Assembly: GCA_965216945.1 (NCBI GenBank) | Contig: CBDCGU010000003.1 | Span: forward strand, 496,001-560,000 | Source of the DNA: DATHZQ01 sp965216945 | Lineage (GTDB): Bacteria; Actinomycetota; Acidimicrobiia; Spongiisociales; UBA5794 | Direction of reading: 5' to 3' | DNA: 64,000 nucleotides | In this document: positions 60,044-64,000 of the stretch, in pieces | Position numbering within the stretch: position 1 is the first letter of the stretch | Layout of the letters: each line of letters opens with the position of its first letter | Translations under genes and position numbers: made by a program | The notes under the pieces: generated by a model | Told to the model about the DNA's origin: nothing | Seen by the model: only the letters and a program-made list of their open reading frames with translations | Database searches by the model: none

Positions 60044-60913
60044 ATGGCCCGACCCGACCGGAACGTGCCACCCGTTGGCGAGCTGCGCGAACTGGCCCAA
60101 GGCACCAAAGTCGGTGCCGACAGGCGTTGGTGGTACGTGGCCTTTCGGCGCATCAGCATCTACGTGACGTGGGCCCTCCTCCACACCAGGGTCACCCCCA
60201 ACCAGGTCACGCTCGCATCGTTGGCGTTGGCGTTCGCCGGGTTGATCATGATCGGGGCCACCGCACCCGGATTGAGCATCGCCGGATACGTGGCTCTCCT
60301 GGCGTACCATCTGCTCGACAGAGTGGACGGCGAGATCGCCCGGGTGCGCAACCGCCACTCCCTGCGCGGCATCTACCTCGACAACGCCGGGCACTACATC
60401 ACGAGCGCAGGTGTCTTCGTCGCGACCACCTACCGGCTCAGCGCCGATGCCGGGGAACCCCGAGCACTCTGGCTGGTCGGCGTCATCGGAGGTCTCGCCG
60501 CCGTGATGGCACGTGTCGAGAAGCATGCCGCCTTCCACCTGTTCAGCCAGTACGTCCTCCAACGGCCCAGCCTGGGCCGCGACCTCGCATCTGCGCCTGA
60601 TGGTTCGTTGACACGAGCCGCGGTCCGCTCGTCGCGGGCGGCGGTCACCAAGGAGAAGCGGTCACTCGTTGGGCGCGCCAGAGACGCGGCGCTGGCCCTG
60701 ACGGCATTCCCGACGATCGTGGCGATCCTGCTGCTGGGCACGGTTGCCGAGATCGTCTGGGACGACCCAGCGATCGCCGGCTGGACATTGGTCGCGATCG
60801 CGCTCATCCAGCTCCTCACCTACGTCGCTCTCGAGATCGCGATGCTCACCCAGAGCCTCGGCTCCGAGACGAAGCGGCTTCTCGAAGAGTTCGAGCCGCG
60901 GAGCCCGTCGTGA
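60044..60913 (+). CDS. CDP-alcohol phosphatidyltransferase-family membrane protein with altered motif
   Basis: A 289-residue integral membrane enzyme that would join a CDP-linked alcohol to a phosphate- or alcohol-bearing acceptor. The family motif D-xx-D-G-xx-A-R-x8-G-xxx-D-xxx-D is present as D92, D95-G96, A99-R100, G109 and D113, but the last Asp, usually the catalytic base, is His117 (GIYLDNAGHYIT). About six spans follow. It begins 31 bases after the RtcB-like stop and ends the run. Either His acts as the base or the protein has changed function. Given the locus, it may attach a polyol phosphate or lipid to the glycan. Confidence 0.75.
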   Translation: MARPDRNVPPVGELRELAQGTKVGADRRWWYVAFRRISIYVTWALLHTRVTPNQVTLASLALAFAGLIMIGATAPGLSIAGYVALLAYHLLDRVDGEIARVRNRHSLRGIYLDNAGHYITSAGVFVATTYRLSADAGEPRALWLVGVIGGLAAVMARVEKHAAFHLFSQYVLQRPSLGRDLASAPDGSLTRAAVRSSRAAVTKEKRSLVGRARDAALALTAFPTIVAILLLGTVAEIVWDDPAIAGWTLVAIALIQLLTYVALEIAMLTQSLGSETKRLLEEFEPRSPS

Positions 60914-60964
60914 CGGTGCGCCGTCCGCACCTCGGGCAGGCCGAGAGCGCGGGAGACTGATGCG

Positions 60965-61669
60965 TCAGCCGCTGTGGCTGATCAGCACGAGGCGCTCGTC
61001 CAGGATCAACCCGACGCCGCGCGCATAGCGCTTCGGGTCGACACCGCCCCCGATCGGATCGACGTCGCGGGTTTCGATGGTGTCGTCGAACGTTCCCGCC
61101 GGGACCGTGAACGGCTCGCCGACGGCGATGATCACTGCGGCGTCCTCGGCGACTCCCGACGCCACCTCCTGGCGGTGAGAGGTCCCGACCTCTGGGTTGG
61201 CCGGCATCAGGATTCCGGGCAGATGCCCGCCCTCGCCGGCTCTCCATGCGCCACCGTGACCGACGATCTCGCCGTTGCGGTAGTCGTCGACGTCCTCGCC
61301 GAAGTAGCACACCGATCCGTCGCTGGACTGAGCGACGAAATTGCGCGAGACCTCGACCAGTGCGTCGTCGATCCACTCGCGTTCCTCGACCACGCGGGTG
61401 GTGATGCCGGCGATGGTCTCCGTCTCGTCGAGCACTGTGATCTGGACCCGACCCGTGCCCGATCCGTCGGGGCCCTCCAAGACGGCCTGCTGGCCGAGCC
61501 GGAAGGGAAGGTAGGGATTGGTGATGTCGATCGTGAACTCGCCGGCGTCGGGCGAACACACGCCGATGTCCAGCTCACGGGTACCTTCCAGCGCTTCCTC
61601 TGCCCGATTCCCGCCACAGGCGGCAGCGGCCAACATCAACGCCACAGCTCCGATCACAGCTGCACGCAT
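60965..61669 (-). CDS. Lipoprotein, single-domain relative of the next gene
   Basis: A 234-residue predicted lipoprotein: AVALMLAAAACGGN gives the lipobox with the modified Cys at about residue 18. The outer domain has DITNPYLPFRLGQQAVLEGP and REWIDDALVEVSRNFVAQSS, matching in order the domain that occurs twice in the neighbouring lipoprotein (NPTVIDNVYLPLTPGTQLVY and so on). I use the ATG at 61669, which has GAGGAGGG five bases before it; an ATG at 61684 is in frame. The function is unknown. Confidence 0.7.
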   Translation of the reverse strand: MRAAVIGAVALMLAAAACGGNRAEEALEGTRELDIGVCSPDAGEFTIDITNPYLPFRLGQQAVLEGPDGSGTGRVQITVLDETETIAGITTRVVEEREWIDDALVEVSRNFVAQSSDGSVCYFGEDVDDYRNGEIVGHGGAWRAGEGGHLPGILMPANPEVGTSHRQEVASGVAEDAAVIIAVGEPFTVPAGTFDDTIETRDVDPIGGGVDPKRYARGVGLILDERLVLISHSG

Positions 61670-61762
61670 ACGCACCCTCCTCATCGGGCTGCTCACGCTG
61701 AATCGCTCGCCATTCTGCGCATGGCAACCTGAACCTGCGCTGAACACGCCAGGTGCGGCTCG

Positions 61763-63511
61763 TCAGGACTCCTCGGCGGTGATGAGCGGTTGGGTGAGGC
61801 CGTAGACATCGGGGCTGATCTCGTATGCACTGGCTTCCAGCTCCAGAGCCGCCGCCCGCACATCGAACATCGCCGCCTCGTCCAGCTGATGGATCGCCAC
61901 CAACTCCAACTCCTCCCGAGTCTCATCCGCCCCAGCCCAATCCACCTGCACGTTCCCCACCCCGGGAGCAAACAACTTCAGTTGAAACGCCCCGGGCTCG
62001 TGCAGATTGAACTCATTGATCACGAGGACGTCGTTGTAACAGTCGGCTTCGACACAGGTCTCGGCCCTCACCTCGGCCACCTGTGCCCGATCGATGAACT
62101 CAACCGCCGGACCCCAACCCTGCGAATAGCTCAACGTGCCCACCACAGGATCACCCAACATCGCGATCCCCGCCTTGGCGCCATCGATCCCCGCAAGCCA
62201 CGTCGGGGCATCCACCAGCACCCCATCCTCGTACTCCTCGGGATGCTCCCCCATCCGCCACACGTTCCCATCGTCATCCTGGGCAAAGAACGCCAACTCC
62301 GCCTCGACCAGCTCACCATCGCTGAAATCGAGATCCCATGACACCACCGTCTCCACCCCGTCGATCACCTTGGTCAGATCCGTCACCGTGATGATCACCT
62401 GATGATCCAACAACTCGCCCTCGTTGGTCGTCCCCTCGTACACCAGCTGCGTACCCGGCGTCAGCGGCAAGTACACGTTGTCGATCACCGTCGGATTCGA
62501 GAAACGCCCCCGCTCGAACACACAACTCAGCCCCCCGAACGCCGAGCACGGTGAAACGTCCCCAGGTGCTCCCGGGCCGGTGGCGACTGCGGGTTGGGTG
62601 AGGCCGTAGACATCGGGGCTGATCTCGTATGCACTGGCTTCCAGCTCCAGAGCCGCCGCCCGCACATCGAACATCGCCGCCTCGTCCAGCTGATGGATCG
62701 CCACCAACTCCAACTCCTCCCGAGTCTCATCCGCCCCAGCCCAATCCACCTGCACGTTCCCCACCCCGGGAGCAAACAACTTCAACTGCCGAGCGTTGGC
62801 TTCTTCGGTGTTGAACTCGTCCACGACGAGGACGTCGTTGTAACAGTCGGCTTCGACACAGGTCTCGGCCCTCACCTCGGCCACCTGTGCCCGATCGATG
62901 AACTCAACCGCCGGACCCCAACCCTGCGAATAGCTCAACGTGCCCACCACAGGATCACCCAACATCGCGATCCCCGCCTTGGCGCCATCGATCCCCGCAA
63001 GCCACGTCGGGGCATCCACCAGCACCCCATCCTCGTACTCCTCGGGATGCTCCCCCATCCGCCACACGTTCCCATCGTCATCCTGGGCAAAGAACGCCAA
63101 CTCCGCCTCGACCAGCTCACCATCGCTGAAATCGAGATCCCATGACACCACCGTCTCCACCCCGTCGATCACCTTGGTCAGATCCGTCACCGTGATGATC
63201 ACCTGATGATCCAACAACTCGCCCTCGTTGGTCGTCCCCTCGTACACCAGCTGCGTACCCGGCGTCAGCGGCAAGTACACGTTGTCGATCACCGTCGGAT
63301 TCGAGAAACGCCCCCGCTCGAACACACAACTCGGTCCGTCCAAGAGGGTGCACAGCGAGACCTCCGCCGCCGAAGGCGCAGGAGCTTCCGTTGCCGTGGT
63401 GACGAGCGGCGCAACCGGCCCGGTCGACTCGGACGCCGGCGATCCATCTGAGCACGCCGAGAGGACCAGCACGAATGCACCCGCAACCGCCGCAGCCTGG
63501 TGTCGCCGCAT
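61763..63511 (-). CDS. Lipoprotein with duplicated domain
   Basis: A 582-residue lipoprotein: AGAFVLVLSACSDG holds the lipobox. Two copies of one domain follow, each with SCVFERGRFSNPTVIDNVYL, LVYEGTTNEGELLDHQVIIT, VSWDLDFSDGELVEAELAFF and YSQGWGPAVEFIDRAQVAEV; the copies are identical except for about 14 residues after DCYNDVLV. The ATG at 63511 has GGAGGAAG six bases upstream; a longer frame is not supported. No enzymatic motif is visible. The domain resembles the small lipoprotein downstream and probably serves at the cell surface next to the RND pump, whose gene lies directly upstream. Confidence 0.75.
   Translation of the reverse strand: MRRHQAAAVAGAFVLVLSACSDGSPASESTGPVAPLVTTATEAPAPSAAEVSLCTLLDGPSCVFERGRFSNPTVIDNVYLPLTPGTQLVYEGTTNEGELLDHQVIITVTDLTKVIDGVETVVSWDLDFSDGELVEAELAFFAQDDDGNVWRMGEHPEEYEDGVLVDAPTWLAGIDGAKAGIAMLGDPVVGTLSYSQGWGPAVEFIDRAQVAEVRAETCVEADCYNDVLVVDEFNTEEANARQLKLFAPGVGNVQVDWAGADETREELELVAIHQLDEAAMFDVRAAALELEASAYEISPDVYGLTQPAVATGPGAPGDVSPCSAFGGLSCVFERGRFSNPTVIDNVYLPLTPGTQLVYEGTTNEGELLDHQVIITVTDLTKVIDGVETVVSWDLDFSDGELVEAELAFFAQDDDGNVWRMGEHPEEYEDGVLVDAPTWLAGIDGAKAGIAMLGDPVVGTLSYSQGWGPAVEFIDRAQVAEVRAETCVEADCYNDVLVINEFNLHEPGAFQLKLFAPGVGNVQVDWAGADETREELELVAIHQLDEAAMFDVRAAALELEASAYEISPDVYGLTQPLITAEES
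61788..63332. repeat. Direct repeat of 741 bp, 804 bp apart, inside the lipoprotein gene
   Basis: Positions 61788-62528 and 62592-63332 match base for base as far as I could compare, except for a patch of about 40 bp (61981-62022 against 62785-62826), which is strongly different but of equal length. The flanks diverge abruptly on both sides. Such identity points to recent duplication or gene conversion. Confidence 0.9.
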
Positions 63512-63572
63512 GTCACTTCCTCCATTCTCCACCAGTGGTGCGCCGTCGTGTGACGGCGCACCACTGCGCAAT

Positions 63573-64000
63573 TCAGGTTGTTGCTTCGGCGACCGCATCG
63601 GCGCGGTGACCCTTGGGCTTGGCGAATCTCAGATAGAGGCTCGGCACCACCAACAGGTTCAGCAGCGTGGCCGTCACCAACCCGCCGAGGATCACAATCG
63701 CCATCGGGTACTCGATCTCCTGACCCGGGATCTCCCCGCCGATGATGAGCGGAACCAGCGCCAGGCCGGTCGTCAGTACCGTCATCGAGATCGGGATGAG
63801 ACGCTCCTGTGCCCCGCGCAGCACGAGTTCCTTGCCGAACGGCATACCTTCCTCCTGCTCGAGGTGCTGGTAGTGGCTGATGAGCATGATCCCGTTGCGA
63901 GCAACGATGCCGAGAACGGTGAAGAACCCCACCAGCGATCCCAACGAGAGCTCGCCGCCGGAGACCGAGGCGGCGATCACGCCGCCCACGAGGGCAATCG
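63573..64000 (-). CDS. RND efflux pump inner-membrane protein, C-terminal end (partial)
   Basis: The last 142 residues of a CzcA/CusA- or AcrB-type transporter; the rest lies right of the window. It holds the terminal membrane helices with GSLVGFFTVLGIVARNGIML, the loop RGAQERLIPISMTVLTTGLA, and the last helix MAIVILGGLVTATLLNLLVV followed by PSLYLRF. The sequence LGIVARNGIMLISH and RLIPISMT are family signatures. The periplasmic partner and substrate cannot be seen; heavy-metal or multidrug export is possible. Confidence 0.85.
   Translation of the reverse strand, partial: IALVGGVIAASVSGGELSLGSLVGFFTVLGIVARNGIMLISHYQHLEQEEGMPFGKELVLRGAQERLIPISMTVLTTGLALVPLIIGGEIPGQEIEYPMAIVILGGLVTATLLNLLVVPSLYLRFAKPKGHRADAVAEATT

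Overview
The window reads as a chromosomal segment of a high-GC actinobacterium. A marine or otherwise saline Acidimicrobiia-type organism is my best guess, and it is inference. It rests on the GC-rich codon use, the DUF222/HNH nuclease typical of actinobacteria, frequent GTG starts, candidate leaderless promoters, and a heavy investment in methylated osmolyte breakdown (betaine, sarcosine and probably DMSP). No rRNA, tRNA or CRISPR array was recognised.

Layout. (1) 1-11.3 kb: a mixed natural-product and glycan region. It holds the start of an NRPS condensation domain at the left edge, a phosphopantetheinyl transferase, a HupE/UreJ membrane protein, two SGNH-like proteins (one with a lipoyl-like tail), two sulfotransferases flanking two family-2 glycosyltransferases, and a convergent pair: a PltF-like prolyl-AMP ligase and a PltE-like flavoprotein dehydrogenase, which together would make a pyrrole-2-carboxyl starter on a carrier protein. 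(2) 11.4-17.6 kb: heterotetrameric sarcosine oxidase (soxB-D-A-G order) with one more FAD oxidoreductase. (3) 17.6-31.7 kb: a patchy island with an HNH nuclease, a HIT protein, a gene cut by an in-frame TGA, a nucleotide cyclase split by an intact IS3-family element with a 3-bp target duplication, a decayed tyrosine recombinase, an ECF sigma/anti-sigma-like pair, a second cyclase, and small TetR and PadR units with visible operators. (4) 32.1-41.3 kb: more methylamine catabolism, namely a DAO-family oxidase, a non-pyrrolysine MttB-family methyltransferase, a dimethylglycine dehydrogenase-like fusion, a DddP-like M24 protein and a GbcA-like Rieske oxygenase. (5) 41.5-60.9 kb: a surface polysaccharide locus with an initiating sugar transferase behind a long structured leader, a 1632-residue secreted repeat protein, Wzy-like and Wzx-like proteins, a double GT4, two P-loop kinase-like proteins, a Wzz/BY-kinase, another GT4, then a divergent RtcB-like protein and a CDP-alcohol phosphotransferase lacking its fourth Asp. 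(6) 61-64 kb: two related lipoproteins, one with an almost perfect 741-bp internal duplication, and the C-terminal end of an RND pump running off the window.

How the parts fit together. The Rieske oxygenase, the dimethylglycine dehydrogenase-like enzyme and SoxBDAG would take glycine betaine through dimethylglycine and sarcosine to glycine, with one-carbon units passed to tetrahydrofolate. The MttB-family enzyme offers a corrinoid-dependent alternative, but its partner corrinoid protein is not in the window. The DddP-like enzyme would add DMSP cleavage. In the polysaccharide locus the export and assembly parts are standard. The GT4, RtcB-like and CDP-alcohol transferase run is not, and together with the pyrrole-starter genes it is the part I consider most likely to be new.
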